Assembly (NCBI GenBank): GCA_006937955.1
Contig: SSNP01000138.1
Location: 1 to 64,000, forward strand
Direction: 5' to 3'
DNA: 64,000 bases
Source of the DNA: Pachypanchax playfairii
Taxonomy: Eukaryota; Chordata; Actinopteri; Cyprinodontiformes; Aplocheilidae
This document shows, piece by piece, positions 53,434 to 64,000 of the stretch. The position numbers and the translations under genes were made by a program. The notes beneath the pieces are model-generated. The model was not told the origin of the DNA. It did not search any database and worked only from the letters and a program-made list of their open reading frames with translations. Numbering within the stretch: position 1 is the stretch's first letter; each line of letters starts with the position of its first letter.

Positions 53434-54444
53434 TTACGTTTTCTGACTCGTCCCGTGTCTGTTTTGTGTGTGTGAGCGAGCTTCACCTACGATTCCATAA
53501 ACTGTCACCTTGAGAACCGTCTGAAACCAAAGCTACTTCTTCTAGTAGTAGCACTAAATTACGTTGTTCAAATTGTTTTAGGTCTGGTTATGCAGAAGTA
53601 GACTGTTACCTCGAAACTTGTTGGTAATTTGAAGGATTCATCATTCAAGGGTTTTAGTAAAATGCAAAAATACATGTTTTAGAGGCATAAAACTATATTT
53701 GTAAACCACTGTGGGGAATTTCAGATCTCTAAATTGTTTTATTATGTGGTTAAAATAATTTAATTCTGCTGTCCATGAATTTCCTTTTTGTTATTGCTGC
53801 AGTGATTTAATTTTTCTGTACAAGGTCTTTCCATCCGGCGCTAATTAGCATCAAGCAGTTTCTCTTCTCTTTCAGTAAACTGTTAAAAAGTGAATCTGTG
53901 CTGCCTTGTGTTAAAAATGTCAAGGTGTAAAACACTTCATTAGGAAAACACGAACTCTACATGTCCCTTTTATTTCTTTTCATAACGGTTTAAACAAAAC
54001 CTTGTAAAAAAGGTCTCAGTTTCAAAATCACTTGGTAAAGAGTTTCAGTGTTGTTTGCAAATGAAGTGCTGTTTTCTGTTTCATCCTTCATTCCCTTGTG
54101 TTGACTGTATTAGTTTGGACGTGGTAGCAGAGATCTAGCACAATATGTTTTTATGGAAAGACACACTGCCACCCACACAGTGTGATGTTATTCAGAAATA
54201 TATGAAGAAAACTGGGCGTTTGCAATATTCTGACCACTGAAACATTTTCTGAAGTTCATTGATGCAGTTCTGTTGATTGGTGCATGTTTAAGAGATTATT
54301 TTAGCTGTAAGTTGAGGCTGTGAGGGTTTATATATGTTTGTGTTGGTGCTGTTGGTTATAAGTTTTTATGCCGGCCTCTCCTCAAACCTGGACCGTCTGG
54401 TTTCTACATAAATGAATAGATGGATTTTATTGAGAAACTGACTG

Positions 54445-54450
54445 AATAAA
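54445..54450 (+). terminator. pomgnt2: Candidate pomgnt2 polyadenylation signal AATAAA
   Basis: AATAAA followed at once by a TG/T-rich stretch. It is the best-looking signal in the 2 kb after the stop; others were not excluded. Confidence 0.45.
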
Positions 54451-54765
54451 TGTTTTTGTTATAATGTTTTTGTCAATTCAGTGATTGAATTCATGTTTTC
54501 CTGTTCAGAAAGGATCCCATCTCCTCAGGCAGTAATGTTAACTCATGTTGACTTTCATGAGTTAACTTGGGTTATCCTGAGCCATCCCTTTAGTTATGCT
54601 GCTCCAGGACGTTTTTTAGAAGGTTGGGCCAAAATTCTTCCACAATGAATTCCTCCTTGATTGGCTCCTCCTAATAAGACATATTAAGTCACTTCCTTTT
54701 TGTCTCGCATTCAAATTCAAATTCAGTCAGACTTCATGACCCCTGAAGGTAAGGGAGATGTTGAA

Positions 54766-54768
<3 letters not shown>

Positions 54769-54831
<63 letters not shown>

Positions 54832-55020
54832 TATACTTTATTGATCTGTCTTGGGGAAGTTCAGGCTCTGCATCTTACCATCCTCATCTCTGAGGAACAG
54901 AGAGCAGCCACTTCGTACGGTGCCCAGGGGGCAGTAGCTGGTTTGGTATCTTGTCCAAGGATACTTCAACACTGGCCTCTGCCGGCACCAGGGATCAAAC
55001 CCCGGTCTTCTGAACGAGGG
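54769..55020 (+). repeat. (TAA)n microsatellite and dispersed repeat
   Basis: About 20 TAA units (54769-54831) join TTTATTGATCTGTCTTGGGG and a body ending near GGGATCAAACCCCGGTCTTC. The arrangement matches a common fish repeat in which a microsatellite marks the element end and a tRNA-like box lies at the other side. Confidence 0.65.
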
Positions 55021-57276
55021 ATTAAAAAGTCTAGTTTTAGTTTTTTTTGTTTTTATTTGATCATTGCAGCAACTGGTAAGTGAAACTCAGTATGTTTTGC
55101 AGTAAAATGTACTTTTGGTTGATCGATCATCAAGATGTTTCTCATTCAAAGGACCTGCTCAGTATTTAGTGTATTGATCTCAAAAGCAGGCGTTAATTGT
55201 AACAACATGGTGAAAGAAGGACAACTAGTCGTCTGACATGAGACCCATAATCCTTGTATCTGTTGTTGACAGCTGGCATGTCTTAATGATGGATCAGTCT
55301 GTCAGAAAACACCTGGAAATTTACAACCGTCATGAATATTAACCCCAAGACAGTTTCTGAAATGTTTAAATTGATGCTGTTATCACCAACATTGACAGAC
55401 AGATTGCTCCAACACAACGCTGAGCAGGATGACGAGTGTAAACAAGATGTTGAGCATAAACTGAGTCAAGATGATCTGCATGGTTTCTTTAGCCTCAAGA
55501 AACAAAATGCTGATTTTCTTTAGAGTTCTTTAATATTCTAATGAGTTTCTGGTGTTGATTTATCATCATAATGGAGAGAATTACATGAAATCAGCCTAGT
55601 AAATGGGTTATTTCCCTCCTCCAGTCTTCATTAGAGTTTTATTAGAAACGTTACTATGAGTACAAATATTACCAGGGTCTTGAAATGATTGACTTTTGCT
55701 GTAAGTGATATGTGATGAAATAGCAACACAAAGTTCATAGAAGTAGATTCTATTTGGTCAAATAAGCTGATTATTCACTGTTTATAACGCTGATTATTAT
55801 TTGGTGAATTTCATTTGAAATGGTCTGTCTGATGTGTCTGGAAACACCAAGGTGCCCCTGGGGCTCTTAATCCCTCTTAGGTGAACTCTCTTTATAAATT
55901 AGATAGCGGTTGCCCTCCCTGCAGGACGTCCTTCACAAACACAGCAGGGACAGACGTGGTAGAAAGACAGAGGAAATGAAGATGGTCAGAGGGCTCCAGA
56001 TCCTAATGAAGGGAGGAAAAAGGCTCATTTTAAAACTGCAGCAACATCTAAGTGTATCATAAAAGGATCTGACCTTAGGAGGTAAATGGCTGGGACAGTT
56101 TTTAATTCTGCTACAGACCCATCCTATACATTCCTGCCTCTTGCTGCAGTTCAATCTGGACAGTTTTTATATGGAAACAAATCATAACAAAAGTCTTCTT
56201 AAAGAAACTACTGGTCCAGTTCACCTCCAGACCCAGATCCAGTTATATAGAATCAGTTCAGTCCCACTGGAATGCAATCAGATGTAAGAAGTTTCCTATT
56301 TAAAGGTCCTGTATCGTTTAAAATCAGCTGTTTGGATCTTTTAACCATGTTATGATGTTATTTCCTTATTAAACCCTCCAGACTGGTTTTTGGTTTAATA
56401 CACACATTTCTCAGTAATCCTCCTGAATCCTGCGCTCTGAGCAGCTGCTCCACTCTCTCCTGGAAAACCACCTGACTGTAACATAGTGATGTAACAATGT
56501 TACACCAGGACCTGCTGGCGTGTCCGTGCTGCCCCTGCAGATTAAACACACACATCCCGAGCTGTGAGAGTCTGAAGCAAAACACTAAACACCACCGTTT
56601 ACTTTGTAAAAATGTGCATTTGGCTGTGAGAGTTACAGGAATTTATTCACCATTTTATTCAGGCAGCTCGAGGGGCAGCACTCACAGTGAGGGGGGCTGG
56701 AGGAGACATGGGATTTTAGATAAAGTGTTTTACTTCCTGGTCTGAGAACAACTCAAGAATATAAGTTATATTTCAGGACAAATGAAGACTATATAACATC
56801 AAAGTTAAGATTTTATTATATATGTGTCTAATACAGATGTTGACAGCTGTGAGATATTGTCCACATGTCTTCACTCTGCTGTCTTTACTCTTAGAACCCA
56901 GTGGGTCCAGACAGAACTCATCTGGTTCTGCTGGAGGTTTCTTCCTGTCCTCTCAGACCTCAGTGAGAAATGTTTTTATGAAACAATCTTTGAATCTGGA
57001 ATATTAATGTGAATTGTCCTGTGATATCTTTGAACTGCTGGTATATAAACAGAATTATCTTTGTTTCTATTATAGATACAGTTCTCATCAGTCAGTAACA
57101 GTTTTCCTCCTCACAGTCACACAGACTGGTGACAGTGTGGGTGTTGGTTTTATAATCACCTCATAGGTTTGCAGCGCTGCTTTTCACACATCTTACTTGC
57201 AGGAATTCACAGTTGTCCTGACAATCTTTTTCTTTTCTCTTCCTCTCTGTGAAAGTAAGAGAATGACGGTGGAACA
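55021..57276. other. Intergenic stretch before the Tc1 element
   Basis: No gene is recognised. 56885-57060 resembles the retroelement-like tails at 5745-5960 and 50060-50290 (AACCCAGTGGGTCCAG, GGTTTCTTCCTGTCCTCTCA, TTTGAATCTGGA). Confidence 0.45.
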
Positions 57277-57478
57277 TACAGTGGGGCAAAAAAGTATTTA
57301 GTCAGCCACCAATTGTGTAAGTTCTCCCACTTAAAAAGATCAGAGAGGCCTGTAATTTTCATCATAGGTATACCTCAACTATGAGAGACAAAATGAGGAA
57401 AAAAAATCCAGAAAATCACATTGTCTGATTTTTAAAGAATTTATTTGCAAATTATGGTGGAAAATAAGTATTTGGTCA

Positions 57479-58171
57479 NNNNNNNNNNNNNNNNNNNNNN
57501 NNNNNNNNNNNNNNNNNNNNNNNNNNNNNNNNNNNNNNNNNNNNNNNNNNNNNNNNNNNNNNNNNNNNNNNNNNNNNNNNNNNNNNNNNNNNNNNNNNNN
57601 NNNNNNNNNNNNNNNNNNNNNNNNNNNNNNNNNNNNNNNNNNNNNNNNNNNNNNNNNNNNNNNNNNNNNNNNNNNNNNNNNNNNNNNNNNNNNNNNNNNN
57701 NNNNNNNNNNNNNNNNNNNNNNNNNNNNNNNNNNNNNNNNNNNNNNNNNNNNNNNNNNNNNNNNNNNNNNNNNNNNNNNNNNNNNNNNNNNNNNNNNNNN
57801 NNNNNNNNNNNNNNNNNNNNNNNNNNNNNNNNNNNNNNNNNNNNNNNNNNNNNNNNNNNNNNNNNNNNNNNNNNNNNNNNNNNNNNNNNNNNNNNNNNNN
57901 NNNNNNNNNNNNNNNNNNNNNNNNNNNNNNNNNNNNNNNNNNNNNNNNNNNNNNNNNNNNNNNNNNNNNNNNNNNNNNNNNNNNNNNNNNNNNNNNNNNN
58001 NNNNNNNNNNNNNNNNNNNNNNNNNNNNNNNNNNNNNNNNNNNNNNNNNNNNNNNNNNNNNNNNNNNNNNNNNNNNNNNNNNNNNNNNNNNNNNNNNNNN
58101 NNNNNNNNNNNNNNNNNNNNNNNNNNNNNNNNNNNNNNNNNNNNNNNNNNNNNNNNNNNNNNNNNNNNNNN
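57479..58171. other. Assembly gap (693 N)
   Basis: Unknown bases inside the Tc1 element. It removes the inner ends of the left terminal repeat and the transposase N-terminus, including the first catalytic aspartate. Confidence 1.
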
Positions 58172-58587
58172 CAGGACGACTGATCCGTGTAAAGGAAAGA
58201 ATGAATGGGGCCATGTATCGTAAGATTTTGAGTGAAAACATCCTTCCATCAGCAAGGGCATTGAAAATGAGACGTGGCTGGGTCTTTCAGCATGACAATG
58301 ATCCCAAACACACCGCCCGGGCAACGAAGGAGTGGCTTCGTAAGAAGCATTTCAAGGTCCTGGAGTGGCCTAGCCAGTCTCCAGATCTCAACCCCATAGA
58401 AAATCTCTGGAGGGAGTTGAAAGTCCGTGTTGCCCAGCGTCAGCCCCAAAACATCACTGCTCTAGAGGAGATCTGCATGGAGGAATGGGCCAAAATACCA
58501 GCAACAGTGTGTGAAAACCTTGTGAAGACTTACAGAAAACGTTTGACCTCTGTCATTGCCAACAAAGGCTATATAACAAAGTATTGA
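58172..58587 (+). CDS. Tc1-like transposase, C-terminal part (N-terminus in gap)
   Basis: 137 visible residues, open to TGA, ending GYITKY. FQHDNDPKHTARATKEW supplies the second catalytic aspartate and SPDLNPIENLWRELK the glutamate. Exactly 34 residues lie between them, the DD34E spacing of Tc1. Function: cut-and-paste transposition into TA. No visible lesion, but the DNA-binding domain and first aspartate cannot be seen. Confidence 0.9.
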
Positions 58588-58805
58588 GATTAACTTTTGT
58601 TATTGACCAAATACTTATTTTCCACCATAATTTGCAAATAAATTCTTTAAAAATCAGACAATGTGATTTTCTGGATTTTTTTTCCTCATTTTGTCTCTCA
58701 TAGTTGAGGTATACCTATGATGAAAATTACAGGCCTCTCTGATCTTTTTAAGTGGGAGAACTTACACAATTGGTGGCTGACTAAATACTTTTTTGCCCCA
58801 CTGTA

Positions 58806-61404
58806 TGTGTTGTTGTGTAATCCACTAACCTTTACAAGCTCCACTCCATCAGTCTCTCGTCTGTTCTCTGTCTTTTCCAGGTCAACACGTGTCCAGCTTC
58901 TTCAGCCATGTTCATACATTTCAGTCACATTTAAACCCAACAGAGTCAGACGAGTATCTTCATCTCCAACATGTTCATCTTCCTTTAAAGACACATGTCA
59001 GATATTTGATTGTTTTAATTTAATTTGAAGCTGATTAAAGTTTATAGATTACTTGATGTTCTCTGATGAAGCTGATGACCTTTTTACACTTCAGCCTCCT
59101 GATAACACGGTTATCCTTCTTCACACCACCGTTAGCTTCCTCGCATCATCAGTGCAGATCATCACGCTGTAAACCATGTCGGAATCCTTCAGACTGGAGG
59201 CAAACACTGAATGGATGTTTAGTTTTCAGCTGGATCTTTCAGCACACTTTGAATTCAGATGGTGTTCCTGCTGTAAGCTCCTCCATCACAATCCTCCCAG
59301 AGAGAGTTCGGACTCATTAATGGCTTTCAGGTCTTTCAGAGAAACAACACGCTGCTGAGAGGAGGACTGGGAGGTTAAACTGAGTTTGAAGTTGGAGCTG
59401 TGCCTCATTGACTCTCACCATCCCTCTCTCGCCCCTTCTGTCTCTCTCTCTCACACAAACACTGGTGCTTTGAACTGTGATTAAAGCTTTCTGGTGTCTG
59501 TCTGAACTTTTCTTTGCCCCTCTTTGATCTGTGTTAAAAGGTTAAGGTGACTTTAGGGGATTGTCCAGAACAGAGAGCTTCTGAAGTTCAAGCTGCATCA
59601 TAAACGTACAAACTTTAAAGGTCTAAATATGAATGTAATCATTATTTAATTACTGTTAGATTAACACCTGCTTTCACTTCTCAGGTTTTAGATGATGACA
59701 ATCATCTGGTCTTTATCAGGACTTAAAATGAGGTAAATACTGTTTAATCTCACAAATCCACCAAAATCCAAAAACTAACAAATAAACCAGTTACTGCTTC
59801 CTTAGACATGAAGAGAGGATCAATGCACCAATAAACTGATCAGCTTGCTGCTCTGAAATACACAGGTGTGTCATCACACTGCCAATCAGGACAGACATCA
59901 GCGATGACCTCAGAGAAGCTCAACATCAATACGCCAGTTCTAAAATATATGTAGTCTATCATTCAGTGAGAAGAATTATACACCTGTGGAAACATTCAGG
60001 ACTATCGTCAAACGCCAGTAAATTCACCCCGAAGTTGAAGATGAAACCATCATTTTAAATCATTACCGTGTACTTTTTACTCCAAACAGGTAAACTTACA
60101 GGTGTGTTTCAGGAATATTAGTCCAGAAATACTCTGTAATTCATTTACTGCAGGGAGGCACCGTTACACCATCCATTATTAAGGCCACGGAATTCTACGC
60201 ATGTGCGTGCGTGTGCATGTGTGTGTGTGTGTGCATGCGTGTGAGAGTTATTATAGTGACACACAGCTAATTATTGCTATAGGAATAAACCCAAGGGAGT
60301 TGGGTTTTAGTGTGTGTTCAGTCAGTTAATGAGGCAGCCTCCAGCTTCCACAGAGTTCTGCATCACCTCTTGATGTGGATGGACGGAAGCGTCTCTCTTC
60401 CTTTCTGCCTTTTCTTCTTCTGTTCTTTCAGCTGTTCTCCATCTCTGTCTGCAGACATCATACAACTCCCTGCGATGTCATTAAATCACCCTGTTATGTT
60501 CTCTCTCTACCGGCTGAGCCAGGGGAACCTGCACAGAGACATCAGAATAAATAAGGTATGAAGTGGACTGCTGCTTTACACAAACACACACTTCCATCAG
60601 AGAGAATGAGTGGAAAGCAGGACATCCCTGTGGGGTGGGGGAGTGGAGGGGCTCTAAAAATGTCCAGGGAAACAGTTCAGATGAATTTATAGTTTTTATA
60701 ACCTTTTTGGCAGTTAAATATTTAAATACAATTCTAAGAGGAATGTTTGTCCCTAGAAATAAAATATATTCTTATCTAAAATACATTGGATTTATAACAG
60801 ACCATAATTTGATATAAATATTTAATCATTTAGAACCAACATCTAGAAGAATGTTTCCTGACTGAATGGACCAAAACGTGCTCGTCTTACACCTTCTTCA
60901 TGATGTGCTGGATGCAGTCTGGTCAGAGACTAAATCATGCTGTTAATTACTCCCCTGAGTGGGCGGATGTTTATTAACTCAGATGATTAAATGTGAATTA
61001 TAATTCAACTGACTGCAGAAGGAAAAAACACACATTATTTTTGTTGTTGTTAAACAGCTTCCTTTTCTCTCTTTTTTGAAGTGGTCAGTGTGGTTTTTTA
61101 TTTATTTAACAAATTTCTTTTTATAGATTTATTTCAGATTTACAGGAACGTGTGTGAGTCTGTACAACATCAGACAGCTGCAGCTGTAACAGATGTCGTG
61201 TCTTTTAGGATAAAACATACAAACAGACACTAAGAACAGGTTGTTAACATATGATCCAGGTACGCAGGACTATAAATCTGACCAGGAAACCAACAGGACT
61301 CTGAACACATTAATACATTAATGTTTTAATTCTCCCAGATAAACCTTTATTTCCAGCCACTGCAATTACATACAAAACCTCTATAAATTAACTGTGATCT
61401 ATCC
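58806..61404. other. Intergenic stretch
   Basis: No gene is recognised. Contains a TC-rich tract near 59425-59453 and a TG-rich alternating purine-pyrimidine run at 60196-60245. A 101-nt open segment with splice-like borders at 60455-60555 is not supported as an exon. Confidence 0.45.
60196..60245. repeat. TG/CG-rich alternating purine-pyrimidine tract
   Basis: ACGCATGTGCGTGCGTGTGC followed by TG repeats; could form left-handed DNA, but no function is implied. Confidence 0.8.
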
Positions 61405-61620
61405 AGAGCCGGTTCTTCCACTAAGCAGATTAAGCGGCCGCTTAGGGCCCCGCGCCACTAGGGGGCCTCCTCACGAATGAAACCTTACTCACGTCCTTAC
61501 TCCTGCATGTGCTGCATCCCATCGAGATGAAGAGGAGATATTTATCAGGATCACAAAAAAGAAAAAAGAAAAGAGCTGGAGAAGCAGCTACAGAAGGACA
61601 AGGTAAGTTCTTTTGCATAG
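61405..61620 (+). pseudogene. hAT-type (ZMYM1-like) transposon 5' fragment
   Basis: The terminus-like CAGAGCCGGTTCTTCCACTA and the following TTAGGGCCCC block resemble a common fish hAT end. An ORF starting at 61528 reads MKRRYLSGSQKRKKRKELEK, matching the start of ZMYM1-like hAT transposases (MKR-YLSG-QKRKKK). It stops early, and the rest of the transposase is not seen. Confidence 0.55.
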
Positions 61621-63206
61621 CATTGATACTGTAAAGTTGCCTAAGGTAATATGTGTGAGTCTTGCCATCTATCACATCTTTGGAAAGCTGCGTTTGTTTA
61701 GCCTGATCACTGCCACATCTGGTGTCAATCAAGAAATCCCTTAAACGAGGACCTGCCTGACAAACTGAAGTAGAACTAAACATCCTCTAAAGCCAGACAA
61801 GGTGGATCCAAGACAATCAAATGGTAAAAAAATGTAAAATAATGGAGTGGACGGTCAACCACAACGACCCCGAGGCTGCAGCAACGACTCCTCCAAGAGG
61901 TCATAAAGACCAGAACAGCAAAGAACTGCAGGTCTCGTTCACCTCAGTTAAGTTCCTGATTAGAGAGACTCAGTAGAAACAACTTCAGGGAATGACTTTC
62001 TTCTGTTTTTTAATTAATAGTCTGTTTTTATGTGATTTGTTTATTAAAGTTCATTAACATTTAGTGCTGAACATATGAGAATCTATTTATTACATATATT
62101 AAAATGCAGCCCCTATGTGAATGAAAGACACAAAAGATACATTTTTATGATTAACCAAATTGGAAAATTGTATCTTTAAATACAAAGAAATAAATTAATT
62201 TCAATAAAACTGAAAGACTGAATAAAAAGAAAACTTAATTAATAAATGCGTTAGTTACAGTTTGTCACTGCAGCGCCGCTCCTTCGTTCAGCCAGGTTCA
62301 CAGCAGCTGTATCATGTCAGAGAAACCCACAGAATGTCCATGCTGCCACACAAGGCCAGGAGCGCAGCTCCACGGTGTGATGAAGAAGATTCACAAACAG
62401 AAAACAGGAGTTTGTTTTCTTGTTCAAAGCTGAAGCTGCAGACGCAGCATGGTAGAACAGAGAGATGCTGCTTTCTGTCTGTTTGGCTCTCAGGCTGCAG
62501 CTCTGCTACAATTAGCTTCAGATTTCACAGTCGGACTAATGAATGTCTGAAGTGAGTTGGAAAAAATACTCCATTCAACTGTGAGTCCTTGTTTAATGAC
62601 CTATTTATTCAGCTCAGTATGTTAACCATTCACAGTGTAATTACTGTCATCAATAGAAAACTGAGCAGTTAGCAAAAAAAAAACAACTTAAAATAATCAA
62701 AATATTTACAGAATCTTATGAAACTATAAGTGTTGGGTGAACAAACTCGTAGTTTCTATGAGCTGCTGATCTGACCAACAAACAAACATTAACAGTTGTT
62801 TTTAAATGAGTCTAGTTTATATGGGTGTTGTAGCATAAAAACAACAACCCAAAACACTGAAAATAAATAAACTGTCATTATTATTGCATCTTTTACTGTT
62901 GGACTCTAATAAACCTGCTCTGTGATGTGAACACTGTCATCTTGGATCATCGAGGTCCGTCCCAGACTGTCTGGACACCACTGGTTGTCTCATCCCGATG
63001 TCTCCCTGGACTGAAATAACCTTCCTGTATTTAAATGAGAGAGATGTCACCACTCACGCTGCCTCCATCAACCACTGTGACTGTATCAGTGCAGCCATCA
63101 GCATCATGTAGACTGTTTCTGGTTGCTTACGGGAGGAGACGTTCTTCATGAAAATAAACATCCTTATAAACAGAACTTTCCTCCAAATTCCTAAAATCAG
63201 ATTCTC
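61621..63206. other. Intergenic stretch, nothing assigned
   Basis: Open frames at 61442-61783 (minus) and 62262-62555 (plus) show no recognisable domain or codon pattern. Confidence 0.4.
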
Positions 63207-63732
63207 TTAAAGAGTCCCTTCCATTAAAAACAGTTTTTCTGAGGTTTCTGTTGAATATTTTAGCTCCACAGGTGTTCTTACCTTCATAGTGGGTGAAAAC
63301 AGGTCAACAACGTCTCTTTCAGTTTTAATCTCTCAAACTACGCAGGTGGTGATAAAACCCGAGTTCTAACGGCCTATATCTGTTTCATCACAACTCCTTT
63401 GTTTGTTAGTATTCATCAGCTCCTGCAGTTGAAACCACACCTAGCATGCTGCTAGCTAAAAGCTGTTAGCATAAGACGTAACAAACAGGAAGAGAGAACG
63501 TCTGATGTTACCATGCGCAGCGGGGCAGGAAACAGTATACCTTGCTCTCATAGGCTAGTTTGTTAGCCAATCAGAGTCCAGCAAATTCGAACAATGAATA
63601 TGAACGAGCTGCTGCTCGAGGCCTGACGGAAGGAGCCGGAACCACCCGAATTTTAATGCAGATAGATTGAAAGGTCTGTTAATAAGTGTTTCCTGACGTT
63701 TTTTTAAATGTGAATGAAATGGCCTCTTTGAA
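63207..63732 (+). mobile_element. TTAA-flanked family, uninterrupted copy
   Basis: Starts TTAAAGAGTCCC and ends GGCCTCTTTGAA (right TTAA mutated). It is co-linear with 24108-25507 and preserves the empty sites for the hAT (ATTGAAAGGTCTG at 63667) and for the AT-inserted foldback (TAGTATTCATCAG at 63408). Confidence 0.7.
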
Positions 63733-64000
63733 AAATAAATAAATTTCTGTCTTCATCTGAACATCATGATCTTTTTTCTGTGTTCATTTAGGCTTTTAGT
63801 CCAGTTTTTAAATAAAGATTTAAAAAGATTAGACCATTGTTTCTTTCTTCATGCTCTTTTATTGTTATTTATTTGGTTTAATCTGGAATGTGGTGTAGTG
63901 TATCTAAAAATTAGAAGATTTTTTATTGCTGCAGTGTTTAAATGTCTTCTAACAACAAACAAATAATTAGTTTCAATGAGTGGTGCAGATCACTTCAGAA
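63733..64000. other. AT-rich right edge, nothing assigned
   Basis: A 66-codon open frame (63766-63966) is hydrophobic by base composition only. Confidence 0.4.

Larger units (their letters stand above)
52323..54470 (+). other. pomgnt2: pomgnt2 3' untranslated region (predicted)
   Basis: Follows the stop with no strong donor used. It contains a Harbinger-like MITE (52495-53107) and an 81-bp copy of coding sequence (53330-53410). The end is placed after AATAAA at 54445-54450, followed by TGTTTTTGTT. Length is inferred. Confidence 0.45.
57279..58803 (+). mobile_element. Tc1-like DNA transposon, young copy
   Basis: CAGTGGGGCAAAAAAGTATT at the left end is mirrored by its complement at the right end, with TA duplicated outside (57277-57278, 58804-58805). 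Within the visible 200 bp of each terminal repeat I see no mismatch, so the insertion is recent. It encodes a transposase ending at 58587. About 693 bp of the interior are N, so length and integrity depend on the gap estimate; the 1525 bp is normal for a full-length Tc1 element. Confidence 0.95.

Noticed and set aside
57441..58324. Long open frames across the N run on both strands
   Set aside because: Unknown bases cannot create stops; only the plus-strand part after 58172 has homology (Tc1 transposase).
60455..60555. 101-nt open segment with AG/GT borders (plus strand)
   Set aside because: No homology, no phase-compatible neighbours, and such borders occur by chance.

Overview
The window is AT-rich vertebrate nuclear DNA, almost certainly from a teleost fish. 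Evidence: spliced genes with long introns, a Pim-like kinase of the type expanded in fish, dense Tc1, hAT, TTAA-type, Harbinger-like, L2 and RTE relics, and abundant mini- and microsatellites. It is one scaffold piece with one assembly gap (57479-58171) that falls inside a Tc1 transposon.

Two complete conserved protein genes dominate. snrk (SNF-related serine/threonine kinase) lies on the minus strand from about 37.2 kb down to about 6.3 kb. I rebuilt it as a non-coding first exon plus seven coding exons that join in phase to 812 codons, including a 35-nt microexon. pomgnt2 (protein O-mannose beta-1,4-GlcNAc transferase 2) lies on the plus strand, with a probable non-coding first exon near 40.6-40.93 kb and one coding exon at 50541-52322. 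The two genes are head to head about 3.5 kb apart, the same neighbours and divergent order as human SNRK/POMGNT2 on 3p22.1. The left edge holds the last 117 codons of a Pim-like kinase gene.

Layout: 1-354, kinase 3' end; 0.36-6.3 kb, intergenic repeats including a large palindromic complex at 3.5-4.7 kb; 6.3-37.2 kb, snrk. Its introns carry a 60-copy 13-bp minisatellite, a 1.75-kb element built around a 44-bp palindromic minisatellite, hAT fragments, and an L2 LINE holding two later DNA-transposon insertions. 37.2-40.6 kb, shared upstream region; 40.6-54.5 kb, pomgnt2, whose intron holds an RTE relic and a 0.9-kb pentanucleotide array, and whose 3' UTR holds a Harbinger-like MITE and an 81-bp copy of its own coding exon; 54.5-64 kb, intergenic with a young Tc1 element and further relics.

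The two genes do not form one pathway: SNRK is an LKB1-activated AMPK-related kinase, and POMGNT2 acts in ER O-mannosylation of alpha-dystroglycan. I found no previously undescribed biological system. The most unusual observations are the templated duplication in the pomgnt2 3' UTR, the snrk microexon and leader uORFs, and the nested TTAA-type, hAT and foldback insertions whose target duplications can be read against empty sites in the same window.
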